Position numbers and translations under genes: made by a program
Shown: piece by piece, positions 1 to 7,515 of the stretch
Position numbering within the stretch: position 1 is the first letter of the stretch
Layout of the letters: each line of letters begins with the position of its first letter
DNA from: Christensenella sp. UBA4263
GTDB taxonomy: Bacteria; Bacillota; Clostridia; Christensenellales; Aristaeellaceae
Direction: 5' to 3'
DNA: 19,055 nt
Assembly (NCBI GenBank): GCA_002395225.1
Contig: DGWH01000136.1
Coordinates: 16,688-35,742 of the forward strand
Notes under the pieces: model-generated
The model's input: only the letters and a program-made list of their open reading frames with translations
What the model was told of the DNA's origin: nothing
Database searches by the model: none

Positions 1-62
1 GCAGCGACAGTAAGGCAAATTCGGGCCATGACAAAGCCACTCAGGCAAATGATCAACCGTGA
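1..62 (-). repeat. Diverged copy of a dispersed repeat, cut by the window edge
   Basis: This stretch aligns over about 62 nt with the reverse complement of the direct repeats at 5897-6052. Shared blocks in order are GCAGCGACAGT, CAAATT/AAAATT, GACAAAG/AACAAAG, GGCAAA and TGAG. By eye about two thirds of positions match. It lies just upstream of the MFS transporter and includes part of its leader. The other end, with the CTGTCGC/GCGACAG hairpin, would lie left of the window. Confidence 0.5.
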
Positions 63-82
63 GGCCCGGCAAGGAGGACAAC

Positions 83-1267
83 ATGAGCAATACAACTGAA
101 GTTCGGGATAAGCTCTGGAACCGGAACTATATCATGGTTCTGCTGGTGTGCACCCTCAGTGCCTTTTCCTTTTACACAAATCAGACCATTCTTTCCAAAC
201 ACCTGACGACAGACGTCGGTGCCAGCATGACACTGGCCGGAACCATTGTCGGCCTGTTTTCCCTGACCTCACTGTTCTGTCGTCCCTTCTGCGGGATCAT
301 GGCAGACCGCATGAACAAGATCGTCCTGATGATGATCAGCAATATCCTGATGACCATCGGCCTCATCGGTTTTGCCTTTGCCAGATCCATCCCGCTGTTC
401 ATCGCCATGCGGATCATCAACGGCATCGGGTTCGCCATAGGCAGTACCGCCCAAGTCGCTCTGTGCACCTGCTTCATCCCCAAAAACCGGATGGGTGAGG
501 GCATCGGCTATATGGGGCTCAGCATGGTTCTGGCCTCCGCCGCTGCCCCCGGCCTGGGCATCGCCATCAGTCAGGCCATCAGCATGAAAGCGGTCTTCCT
601 GGCCTCTGCCGCCATGCCGATCGTCGGCTGCTTCATCCTCCTGTTTATGCACAGTGATGCTGCCAGGCCCAAAAATGAAAAACAGCGCATCCGTTTCGAG
701 GATATTCTCGAATGGCGCGCCTGGGCCTTCTCCCTCTGCGGCGGGATGTTTTCCCTGATCAACGGCATCATCAATGCCTATATCGTCCTGTATTCCGACC
801 TCCGGGGCATTGCCGATATCAGTCTGTATTTTACCATTTACGCCGTATGCCTCTTTTTCATCCGTCCTCTGTCCGGAAAACTCATGGATAAGAAAGGTAT
901 TCGCATGACGGTTCTCCCGGCTATGCTGCTGACGGCCCTTTCCATGGTCGTCCTGGCCCGGAGTACATCATTTGTCATGATCCTCCTTTCCGCCATCCTG
1001 CGGGCCGTTGGCCAGGGAACTGCCCAGCCCTCCCTTCAGGCAGGGTGCATCAACTATATCGGTCGTGACCGCAGCGGTGTTGCCACCAGCACCTACTACC
1101 TGTTCGGTGACGTCGGGCAGGGCACAGGCCCCATGCTGGGCGGCATCCTCCTGGAAGCGGTCGCCGGAATCAGAGGCTATCAGCTCCTGTTCTATGCCTG
1201 CGCTGCGCTGCTGGTCCTCGGATTCATCATTTTTGAGGTGTTCAGCCGTAGAAAAGCACTTCGCTAA
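83..1267 (+). CDS. MFS transporter, probable small-molecule/drug exporter
   Basis: A 394-residue membrane protein with about 12 hydrophobic segments, the usual major facilitator length. The loop after the second helix has the MFS motif A pattern GIMADRMNK, and a related GKLMDKKG stands at the equivalent place in the C-terminal half. A glycine/proline-rich helix (LASAAAPGLG) resembles the motif C of H+ antiporters. These features suggest proton-driven export, but the substrate cannot be read. I start at the ATG at 83 because AAGGAGG at 71-77 sits 5 nt upstream; an in-frame GTG at 59 has no such site. It is a single gene closed by a strong terminator, and its promoter lies in or before the repeat at the left edge. 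Family assignment is firm; export direction is inference. Confidence 0.9.
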   Translation: MSNTTEVRDKLWNRNYIMVLLVCTLSAFSFYTNQTILSKHLTTDVGASMTLAGTIVGLFSLTSLFCRPFCGIMADRMNKIVLMMISNILMTIGLIGFAFARSIPLFIAMRIINGIGFAIGSTAQVALCTCFIPKNRMGEGIGYMGLSMVLASAAAPGLGIAISQAISMKAVFLASAAMPIVGCFILLFMHSDAARPKNEKQRIRFEDILEWRAWAFSLCGGMFSLINGIINAYIVLYSDLRGIADISLYFTIYAVCLFFIRPLSGKLMDKKGIRMTVLPAMLLTALSMVVLARSTSFVMILLSAILRAVGQGTAQPSLQAGCINYIGRDRSGVATSTYYLFGDVGQGTGPMLGGILLEAVAGIRGYQLLFYACAALLVLGFIIFEVFSRRKALR

Positions 1268-1280
1268 AACCCGGAAATTC

Positions 1281-1311
1281 AAAAGGGCAGAACGGTCCGT
1301 TCTGCCCTTTT
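1281..1311 (+). terminator. Rho-independent terminator of the MFS gene
   Basis: A perfect 15-bp inverted repeat (1281-1295 with 1297-1311) around one central T, with an A-rich 5' arm and a T-rich 3' arm. It begins 13 nt after the stop codon. The symmetry means it could act in both directions. Confidence 0.9.
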
Positions 1312-1415
1312 CGTTTATGACGCGGCATGTCACATGTTCCGTTTTCCTTCACATGCTGCCGAGGAAACCGCTGACCATTGGCCTCAGCGCGTATTTACTC
1401 CATCTTGAACGTTCG

Positions 1416-1461
1416 CCTCAGGTCTCAGCTTTGGTCATTTGCCAAAGCGGCCTGCCTGAGG
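1416..1461. repeat. Nested inverted repeat in the gap between the MFS gene and the APH pseudogene
   Basis: The outer arms CCTCAGG (1416-1422) and CCTGAGG (1455-1461) enclose the inner arms GCTTTGG (1428-1434) and CCAAAGC (1442-1448), with TCATTTG between. No poly-T follows, so it does not look like a terminator. TCATTTGCC also occurs in the complement of the left-edge repeat, so it may be a decayed relative; this is weak. I see no gene in 1312-1536. Confidence 0.45.
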
Positions 1462-1536
1462 TCTGATGTTGACAGGCTGTCCCGGTGCGACGGCAGAACG
1501 ACTGGATTTGAATGCATTTTCTGAGGTTATGGAGAG

Positions 1537-2448
1537 ATGGGAATCATATTGGAGAAACACCCTTCCTTCTCAGCGTATCTGTCAGGATTTGAGTACATCA
1601 GTAAAATTGACAGAGGCGTGTCAGGTGACGGAAAGCACCGGATAAGAAGGGACGGCAGGGATTTTCTTTTTCGCATTGCAAGCGGCAAAAATATGCGCAG
1701 ATAAAGCAGGAATTTGACTGGCTGAAGACGTTAAGGAGTCAGGACTCCCGGTTCCCGAGTGTGTCGATTTGACAAGAAGCCGTGACGATGCCCGGGTATT
1801 TACGCTTCTTTCCTGGATCCCGGGAGAAGATCTGGAGCACCTGCTTCCTGAGCTCAGCCGCGACCCGCAATACGCCTGTGGCTTCCAAGCTGGCGAGATT
1901 CTGCGCAGGATCCATGAGGCTTCGGATCATCCCGTTCAGGACTGGTACGACAGGTACAGGACGGTCATGGAGCCGCAGCTTGACGCTTTCCGCAGGATAA
2001 AGGCTTTATTTGAGGGTTCGGAATGTGTGCTCCGTTATCTCGAGAAGCATTATGAACTGCTGAAAACAAGACCTCTCTGTCCTCTGCATGAAGATTACCA
2101 CATCGGGAATCTCATTCTGAACAGTGAAAAGCTCTTTGTCATCGACTGGCATCCGGTATATTTTAACAATCTCGGAGATCCCTGGTATGCGTTTCATTGT
2201 CTCAGAACCGAGTATCCGGCTTTCGCCTCCGGACAGATAGACGGTTATTTTCATGGCGCTGTTCCCGAGGAATTCTGGCAGCTGTTTGCATTTTATTATT
2301 CTGCCGACATCCTCTCATCATTGTCCGGCTGAATCAGACGGCCCCCGGAGAACTGAACCAGATGCAGGAGATGCACCGCCGCGTTCTTCAGATGTTTAAC
2401 GGAATGCAGGATCCGCATCCAATGTGGTATGGGACTCCGTCTGCCTGA
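1537..2448 (+). pseudogene. APH-family (aminoglycoside/choline-type) phosphotransferase, three frameshifts
   Basis: Three reading frames joined in order rebuild one kinase-like protein. The first (1537-1704) starts MGIILEKHPSF and contains the nucleotide-loop pattern KIDRGVSGDGKHRI followed by DGRDFLFRIA. The frame then shifts near 1700 and again near 1740, giving QEFDWLKTL and then LPVPECVDL. The main block (to 2332) holds the catalytic-loop-like CPLHEDYHIGNLI and the metal-site-like FVIDWHPVYF, equivalents of HGDxxxxN and DxD in APH kinases. A third shift near 2310 leads to the family's C-terminal end RRVLQMFNGMQDPHPMWY. Joined, it would be about 300 residues, a normal length. GAGG lies 10 nt before the first ATG. 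It is inactive if the shifts are real; sequencing error is the alternative, but neighbours are intact. Substrate unknown. Confidence 0.8.
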
Positions 2449-2588
2449 CAGACGGGAAACGGAAGCATGGGTTCATCCGGAAACCAGGGGATTCCTTATG
2501 CCCTCTCAACGCCGCTGCCCGCCGGAAAAGACTGAATCTCTGGAATTCCGGTCACAGAAAACACTCAGCAGCGGCTGTCGCTTAAATC

Positions 2589-2615
2589 AAATCCCCGGAC
2601 GTTGTCCGGGGATTT
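2589..2615. terminator. Hairpin between convergent genes, terminator of the nucleotidase
   Basis: A 12-bp stem (2589-2600 with 2604-2615) with a 3-nt loop, A-tracts on one side and T-tracts on the other. It stands 27 nt beyond the stop of the minus-strand nucleotidase and could also close the plus-strand APH pseudogene. The 140 nt before it (2449-2588) hold no gene I can support. Confidence 0.8.
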
Positions 2616-2642
2616 TCATTGTGCAGGAAAGAAGCTGGCACT

Positions 2643-4952
2643 TTACTCCGCTTCCACCTCATAGAAATTGAACACCTGGTGGACGTGATCGAGATAGTGA
2701 TAAGTCTGGATGTGGTTCGCATAGACCTCAAGTATCGCGGCATCATAGACACTCTCTCTGAAGCAGACAACCACATACCCACCGTTTTCAGGCATCAGTT
2801 TCCAGATGCTTCCGCCATCCCCGGCCATCTTCTCCGTCAGTTCCAGACTTTTCCCCGGTGTACAGGTCAGGTAAAGTCCCTCAGCATTGACCAGCACTAC
2901 ACCCTCATCTTCCTGCAGATACGCCGTAAAACGCTGTGCATCCGGGTGGAGCGGTGCTGCCAGGTTATTCCCCCGGAGCTCGCAGGGAACTGCGTCAAAC
3001 CCATTGTTCACCGTTTTCCTGCCCATGGTCGTTCGTTCTGCCTCATAGCAGATCACATACGTATGCCCGTCTTCAGGCTTATCTGCAAGCCGGGCGGCAA
3101 TCTTGCCGTCAACAAGTGTTTGTTCAGCCGGGTCCGCCGTATACTCCATCGCCCAGTGCCAGTCAAAGGGGGCCGTTGTCAGTGCGCCATTTTGGACACA
3201 CCGTTCATCGATATAGAGTGCAATCAGGTCCTGCGCATTCTCCTCTTCATCCTGCTTCCAGAGGGCATCCTCCTCCGTGAAAGCCCGCAGGCCGCAGTGC
3301 TCGTTGCCCAGCAGGAAATTGTTGACCGACACCAGATATACGCTGTTCTCCTCAAAGGAACGTCCATTGGAAAAGCCTTCAATGACGACACGATCTCCCT
3401 CAGGCCTGGACATATCGTACGAAAAGTTTATGCCCCCAAAGATGATATGCGTGTTGTTGTCACCCTTGCTGTAGTAATAGACTTTTCCGTTCAGGACACG
3501 TGCACTCAGGAAGTTCGCTGCATTTTCCTCCATAACGGCGCGAATTTCAGAGCCGCGCATGGGAAGGACCAGGATAGAATTGGCAAAACGATACAGCCGG
3601 TAAATATCCCGCATCGAGATCTCGCCCGGGCGAATGACATATCCGCCGCTGATCCCTCTGTTGGTCATTGCCATGTCTACGTCCAGATGATCCAGACCTT
3701 CTATTCCGGCTGCAGCCGGTTCATGATACTGCTCCTTCAGTCGCTGTGAGGGGATCTCCATGGTGGCCTCCAGAACCAGGTCAAGGCTGTCATTCTGCCG
3801 GGTGAAATATTCCTGACTGTCATCCCATTCCCCGGTGACTTTGCCAATCGGTCTTGTAACCATCTCAGAGGCAAGCTCTTCATACGGCTTAACCTTTTCC
3901 ATGAGCGCCGCATCCGGTTCGTAATCGCCTGGATTCAGACTGCGGTTATCCAGCATCTCCCAGGTCAATGCCCCCTCCGCATCCTCACGGAAACGGAATA
4001 CCGACTGTGTGATCTGCTGGCCGTCGCCATTGACGACGAGCACGTCCTTCCCGGCTGCATCCGGGTAAACATTCCCGGAATAGCCGCCGAAGTGATCATG
4101 GCCGAGGACCACCATGTTTATCCCTTCGGTTTCCTTAATCAGGCGCATCCCCTGGAAATCTGTATTAACACCGAAGCTCAGAGGCTTATCCGTATCACCC
4201 AGTCCCCCGTGATAGCAGACGATAATGAATTCACATCCGGATGCCCGCATTTCCTCCACATACGACTGTGCTTCTTTTGCAATGGAAAAACGGCTGTTCC
4301 CAGGATGCACAAACATAAGTCCCGGATATCTGTCCGGAAGATCCCAACGGGGAACATCCGTGTTTTCCAGTCCCAGAATACCGATTTTGTGTTCGTGTCC
4401 CCCAACCATCACGCTTCGGACCATGTAAGGGGTGAACGCGTTGGTTCCCGCTTCGTGGATCCCATCTGACCCGTCCCACAGCACATTGGCTGCCAGCACA
4501 GACACGCCATTTTCCTCCAGGTACCGGTACGTGTCTGACATCATATCCCAGTCGAAATTGAACTCGTGATTGCCCAATACCAGGGCATCATAACCGATTT
4601 CCCTGAGACACAGTGCCATGACCAGCGGATCGCTGTTTTCTCCCGTACTGCGGGCATTGATCTGCATTTCGGAAATAGGGGTTCCCTGAAACAGATCTCC
4701 GTTGTCAATGAGGATGACCTGTTCTTTCCCATACGCCTCCCTGATCTGCCTGACTGCAGTGGAAACCCCCAGCATGTTATTTGCAACCTTTTCATCCGTC
4801 AGCAGGTTTACCGGCCAGCATTTTCCGTGCATGTCTGTTGTCGAAAGAATCACCACATCCGTAAACGGGCTGTTCTCCCCCAGCACGACACCGGGGATGA
4901 GCAGGATCAGACAGAGTAAGGCTGACAGGATGCCCAGGCGAAACCTTTTCAT
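2643..4952 (-). CDS. Secreted 5'-nucleotidase / 2',3'-cyclic-nucleotide phosphodiesterase family protein
   Basis: A 769-residue exported metallophosphoesterase of the UshA/CpdB type, which dephosphorylates nucleotides outside the membrane for salvage. A signal peptide (MKRFRLG, then a leucine-rich core to about residue 25) is followed by the calcineurin-like metal ligands in order: STTDMHG (D40, H42), DNGDLFQGTP (D83, D86), GNHEF (N128, H129), CYHGG (H248) and GHDHFGG (H285, H287). The 5'-nucleotidase C-terminal domain follows, with NRGISGGYVIRPG and a substrate-pocket-like YRFANSILVLPMRGSEI. The last ~140 residues are an extra beta-rich region of a kind seen at the ends of secreted clostridial enzymes; I cannot name it. 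No sortase motif is visible. I start at 4952 because GGAGG lies 8 nt upstream; an ORF extension to 5012 lacks a site. Exact substrate is not readable. Confidence 0.93.
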   Translation of the reverse strand: MKRFRLGILSALLCLILLIPGVVLGENSPFTDVVILSTTDMHGKCWPVNLLTDEKVANNMLGVSTAVRQIREAYGKEQVILIDNGDLFQGTPISEMQINARSTGENSDPLVMALCLREIGYDALVLGNHEFNFDWDMMSDTYRYLEENGVSVLAANVLWDGSDGIHEAGTNAFTPYMVRSVMVGGHEHKIGILGLENTDVPRWDLPDRYPGLMFVHPGNSRFSIAKEAQSYVEEMRASGCEFIIVCYHGGLGDTDKPLSFGVNTDFQGMRLIKETEGINMVVLGHDHFGGYSGNVYPDAAGKDVLVVNGDGQQITQSVFRFREDAEGALTWEMLDNRSLNPGDYEPDAALMEKVKPYEELASEMVTRPIGKVTGEWDDSQEYFTRQNDSLDLVLEATMEIPSQRLKEQYHEPAAAGIEGLDHLDVDMAMTNRGISGGYVIRPGEISMRDIYRLYRFANSILVLPMRGSEIRAVMEENAANFLSARVLNGKVYYYSKGDNNTHIIFGGINFSYDMSRPEGDRVVIEGFSNGRSFEENSVYLVSVNNFLLGNEHCGLRAFTEEDALWKQDEEENAQDLIALYIDERCVQNGALTTAPFDWHWAMEYTADPAEQTLVDGKIAARLADKPEDGHTYVICYEAERTTMGRKTVNNGFDAVPCELRGNNLAAPLHPDAQRFTAYLQEDEGVVLVNAEGLYLTCTPGKSLELTEKMAGDGGSIWKLMPENGGYVVVCFRESVYDAAILEVYANHIQTYHYLDHVHQVFNFYEVEAE

Positions 4953-5182
4953 ACGTTTTTCCTCCGTTCGTCTTTTGTACAGGACATTCCTTTTTGAGCA
5001 TTCGAAACACAATCATGCACTGCCCCGGAATCCCTGCCGCAATTTCGCGGTCTGTACGCTCAGATTCCGGCAAAACCGGCACGATCCGCACGCCGGACTT
5101 TATCCGGATGATTCCGTTCCCGGTTCACAGACCGTGTCTGTTATGGGCTCTTTCATGACTGGTTCTGTTCACGGCTGAGCCC

Positions 5183-5191
5183 AGTATATCA
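5183..5191 (-). promoter_or_regulatory. Possible extended -10 promoter for the nucleotidase gene
   Basis: On the minus strand the sequence reads TGaTATACT, an extended -10 box about 230 nt before the start codon. No good -35 is present. It is an alternative to the box at 5257-5265. I recognise no riboswitch in the leader 4953-5180. Confidence 0.35.
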
Positions 5192-5256
5192 CATCACCCC
5201 CGGAACCGAAAGAGAACTTTCGCTTTCCGTCCGGGCAATTCCATTTCCCGTTTTGA

Positions 5257-5265
5257 ATTATAACA
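5257..5265 (-). promoter_or_regulatory. Likely extended -10 promoter for the nucleotidase gene
   Basis: The minus strand reads TGtTATAAT, a perfect -10 with the TG extension. The same 10-mer GTGTTATAAT occurs before the secreted hydrolase gene at 17328-17336, which supports both. Transcription would give a leader of about 300 nt. Confidence 0.5.
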
Positions 5266-5333
5266 CGATTGAATCAGCAGAACAGCTCCACAAACATGCC
5301 CTTTTTGTGACACTTTCCGCATCCCCGGCGATA

Positions 5334-5365
5334 AGCCGGATCCGTATTCCTTCGCGGACCCGGCT
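5334..5365 (-). terminator. Hairpin at the end of the phage-type cassette
   Basis: AGCCGG pairs with CCGGCT and, inside it, TCCG with CGGA, around a 10-nt loop, starting 12 nt after the stop of the ArpU-like gene. No T-run follows on the minus strand, so termination here is uncertain. Apart from this hairpin and the two promoters, 5192-5376 shows nothing. Confidence 0.4.
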
Positions 5366-5376
5366 CATTGCCGCTT

Positions 5377-5877
5377 TCACCTTGCGATCTCACAGATTTT
5401 CGTAAATGCACGATTCCGGATCTTCCTCAGTCCCTGCAGGCTGTATATATCACCAAACTGTTCCTGAAATCCCGAGATCAATTCCCGCCAGGTGCTCCCT
5501 TCCAACCACTGTGTCTTTACGACGTACCGTTCCCGTTCATTGAGCACATGCAGCCAGGATTCCACATACGCAATCATCGTCGTTCTTCTGCTGTATTCCT
5601 CCAGCTTTTTTCTCATTTCCGCCTCCATTTCCCGCAGATATTCCGGGGTATCCCCGTCCGCAATCCTCTGAGCAAGACGTGCCGTCGGGTCCCCCACTTC
5701 GCATCCATGCGGCATTTCCGACCATTTCTGCGTAATGGACACGGAGTTTTCAACCAGCGTGTCCTTCATCTGCCGGATCATCTTCGCCAGATTTTCCGTT
5801 TCCGTCTTCAGGAAAGCACTTCGTGCAACACTCTCCCGGTAATGATCCAGGCAATAACGTACTTCATTCGGCTCCAT
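5377..5877 (-). CDS. ArpU/sigma-like phage transcriptional regulator
   Basis: A 166-residue protein. The N-terminal ~110 residues are mainly charged helix (for example MEAEMRKKLEEYSRR), suggesting a coiled coil. The C-terminal part resembles sigma-70 region 4 / ArpU-RinA proteins of Gram-positive phages: LNERERYVVKTQWLEG, TWREL, then YSLQGLRKIRNRAFTKICE as the recognition helix. Such proteins switch on late genes. Here it is the last gene of the cassette, where phage genomes usually place it, but no late genes follow. The ATG at 5877 has GGAG 6 nt upstream; the frame stays open to 6054, but that extension is only translated repeat DNA. The direct repeats at 5897-6052 fill its upstream gap and may separate its expression from the genes before. 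Its target promoter is unknown. Confidence 0.72.
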   Translation of the reverse strand: MEPNEVRYCLDHYRESVARSAFLKTETENLAKMIRQMKDTLVENSVSITQKWSEMPHGCEVGDPTARLAQRIADGDTPEYLREMEAEMRKKLEEYSRRTTMIAYVESWLHVLNERERYVVKTQWLEGSTWRELISGFQEQFGDIYSLQGLRKIRNRAFTKICEIAR

Positions 5878-5896
5878 CCTCTTCTCCTCTCTGGGT

Positions 5897-6052
5897 CTCA
5901 ATGTCAGCTTTTGCCGGTGCGACTTTGTTCCGGCCCAAATTGACCAAACTGTCGCTGCGCGACAGGGCCGCTCTCTGGTCCTCAATGTCAGCTTTTGCCG
6001 GTGCGACTTTGTTCCGTCCCAATTTTGCAAACTGTCGCTGCGCGACAGGGCC
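5897..6052. repeat. Two direct copies of a ~72-nt dispersed repeat with a hairpin end
   Basis: Copy A is 5897-5969 and copy B 5981-6052, an 84-nt period. Both start CTCAATGTCAGCTTTTGCCG and continue GTGCGACTTTGTTCCG, then differ over about 15 nt, and end with CTGTCGC TGC GCGACAG, a 7-bp stem with a 3-nt loop, then GGCC. A diverged copy stands at 1-62 in the other orientation. The size, hairpin and intergenic placement resemble REP-type palindromic repeats. They fill the gap between the XRE and ArpU-like genes. No protein-coding signal is seen in them. Confidence 0.85.
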
Positions 6053-6066
6053 AATCCTTTCCCCGC

Positions 6067-6291
6067 TCACTCCGCCCTGCGGATGATCAGGCTGTCAATC
6101 GGAACACCATACAGTTCCGCCAGCCGAACCAGGCGCACTGTACATGGCAGGAAATCGCCATTTTCCCAGTGTGACACAGACCCGGATGAAACCTGCATCA
6201 TGTCTGCAACGTCTATGGCTCTGTATCCCTTCCTCATGCGGACCGCCCGCAAATTCATTCCCGTTGCGATTAAATCGATTTTCCTTGTCAC
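6067..6291 (-). CDS. XRE-family helix-turn-helix regulator
   Basis: A 74-residue protein that is nearly all one Cro/CI-type helix-turn-helix domain: LRAVRMRKGYRAIDVADMM, then the turn and recognition helix around VSSGSVSHWENG, ending in LAELYGVPIDSLI, the usual last helix. It binds DNA as a dimer and most likely represses. I start at the GTG at 6291, which has CGGAG 4 nt upstream; the frame stays open to a TTG at 6351 without a site. It lies 40 nt after a small gene and before the repeats. It is a natural candidate to bind the palindromes at 10974-11106, but nothing here proves that. Confidence 0.82.
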   Translation of the reverse strand: MTRKIDLIATGMNLRAVRMRKGYRAIDVADMMQVSSGSVSHWENGDFLPCTVRLVRLAELYGVPIDSLIIRRAE

Positions 6292-6331
6292 TTTGCTCCG
6301 TCCTTTCTGTCGTTCATCCTCTGGGCAGTGT

Positions 6332-6472
6332 TCACGAATCCAGTTCCACAAGTCTGGCCTCCATCACCCCTCTGCCCTGTTCGTAACATCTCCTTGCCAC
6401 CTCCATGCAGTGCCGAATCGCCTCCTGAGCACCTGGCATGCAGGTGATTTCGAAACGGAATTTCAGGACCAC
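6332..6472 (-). CDS. Small hypothetical protein, 46 residues
   Basis: I do not recognise it. I choose the GTG at 6472, with GGAG 6 nt upstream, giving MVLKFRFEITCMPG, then a helical segment with two cysteines (IRHCMEVARRCYEQG) and the end MEARLVELDS. Its start overlaps the end of the previous gene by 10 nt, in line with the tight packing of this cassette. The frame extends upstream to 6535, but that part has no ribosome site. Small proteins of this sort are common next to phage replication genes. Confidence 0.5.
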   Translation of the reverse strand: MVLKFRFEITCMPGAQEAIRHCMEVARRCYEQGRGVMEARLVELDS

Positions 6473-6777
6473 ACGGTTCTCCCGAAGATTTCCTCGAGGA
6501 TTCGGGAATAGTGGCTGATCTGATCTTCTACCCATGTCTCATACGCCCTTTCTGCAGCCTCCTGCGCTTTTCTGAGGGAGGCGGTTCCCAGATTGATCAG
6601 TCCTTTGCCGGCCACATCACCTCTGTCCTCATCCACAAACACTTCCATGTCACGGCATTCCAGCCAGTACGAGCCGTCTCTTCTCAGAAGCCGCATTTTC
6701 ACGCAGTTACACCCGTCTATTCTCATGCGGTATTCGGCATTTCCATCTTTGCCGACACTCCACACTGCACCTTTCAT
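6463..6777 (-). CDS. Hypothetical protein, 104 residues
   Basis: Not recognised. The first half is predicted beta strand (YRMRIDGCNCVKMRLLRR, SYWLECRDMEVFVDED), the second half helical (ASLRKAQEAAERAYETWVED). There is no signal peptide or known motif. The ATG at 6777 has AAAGGAG 7 nt upstream, and its first bases overlap the stop of the upstream frame as ATGA, which indicates translational coupling. The gene after it starts inside its last codons. A phage accessory protein is the best description. Confidence 0.7.
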   Translation of the reverse strand: MKGAVWSVGKDGNAEYRMRIDGCNCVKMRLLRRDGSYWLECRDMEVFVDEDRGDVAGKGLINLGTASLRKAQEAAERAYETWVEDQISHYSRILEEIFGRTVWS

Positions 6778-7045
6778 TTTCCCGCTCCTTTCCTGATCTG
6801 CCCGGTTTCATCTGTTCCACCGACCCGGGGCACCCAATTCTCTGTTCGCTTTACACGCAGTGACCTGGTCTGTTGGCATGGCAGTTCTTCCAGCGCCTCT
6901 GCCTGAACAGCGATCCTTTGCGTGACCGCCGCCGCGGTCATCTGCGCCCGCTGCTTTGCTCCTACCGGACAGGCTGCCGCCGTGTGCCATTGCCCGCCCC
7001 ATCCCGCAGTCGGATCCCCGAAAACCAGTTTTTCATCCCGTTCAT
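6774..7045 (-). pseudogene. Small gene with an apparent one-base frameshift
   Basis: An ATG at 7045 overlaps the stop of the SH3 gene as TGATG and has GGGAGG 7 nt upstream, so translation should start there. It reads MNGMKNWFSGIRLRDG and stops after 27 codons at 6962. The -1 frame is open across the same stretch and continues to 6774 with VTQRIAVQAEALEELP and a tail that ends in ATGA, overlapping the next start. Start and stop overlaps on both sides suggest one gene of about 90 residues with a lost base. Programmed -1 shifting is possible, but the only near-slippery run (G AAA AAC) is imperfect. It could also be two unrelated small frames. Product unknown. Confidence 0.45.
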
Positions 7046-7515
7046 CACTCCGCCTCCCGCAAATACTCTGCCTTGACATACCCGCCATGGAAAACCCGGG
7101 CCCACAGTTCGCCCTTTTTGCTGTAACGCCAGCCAAGCACGCTGATGCGTGATCCGGCCTTAATCCGCATCAGGAACCTGCCATCCGGGGTTTCCCGTTT
7201 GTTCACCGGTCCATCCGCGATGAGCACATACACCTTTTCACGGATCGGCATATCCAGATAGCTGACATCCACCCAGCCCTTCGTCCCGTTTGTTGTCGTA
7301 ATTCTGGCATAGCCATTGCGAATTTCATGAATTTCCCCTTCATACCCGTGACGGATCTGTCCGACTTTCATCGCCGCTTTGTCGGGCGCGGACCGAATCC
7401 ACACCCATTCGCCCTTATGGACCGCGCACACAAATGCCCTGTCTGCCTGCGCAGCGGATACCATCAGGCAGGCCAGCAGCAACAGAATTCCCCCTGCCTT
7501 ATACCAGCTCTTCAT
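7045..7515 (-). CDS. Secreted protein with two SH3-like domains
   Basis: A 156-residue exported protein. MKSWYK is followed by a hydrophobic core (GGILLLLACLMVSA) and a likely cleavage after AQA. Then come two bacterial SH3 repeats. The first has VWIRSAPDKAAMKVGQI and GYARITTTNGTKGWV; the second has KRETPDGRFLMRIKAGS and ends GGYVKAEYL. Such domains bind cell-wall peptide or act as targeting modules; there is no catalytic domain. The ATG at 7515 has AAGGAGG 6 nt upstream; an ATG two codons earlier lies inside that site. It overlaps the helicase-loader gene by 17 nt and couples to the next gene through TGATG. An exported wall-type protein inside a DNA replication operon is unusual. Confidence 0.85.
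   Translation of the reverse strand: MKSWYKAGGILLLLACLMVSAAQADRAFVCAVHKGEWVWIRSAPDKAAMKVGQIRHGYEGEIHEIRNGYARITTTNGTKGWVDVSYLDMPIREKVYVLIADGPVNKRETPDGRFLMRIKAGSRISVLGWRYSKKGELWARVFHGGYVKAEYLREAE

Noticed and set aside
2619..3749. Long plus-strand frame of 376 codons
   Set aside because: It lies opposite the clearly real nucleotidase gene, has no ribosome site and no recognisable protein features.
4953..5180. Possible riboswitch in the nucleotidase leader
   Set aside because: The leader is long, but I see no conserved riboswitch core or clear terminator/antiterminator pair.
7010..7040. Programmed -1 frameshift site in the small gene
   Set aside because: The run G AAA AAC does not allow good P-site re-pairing and no stimulating hairpin is evident; a lost base is simpler.
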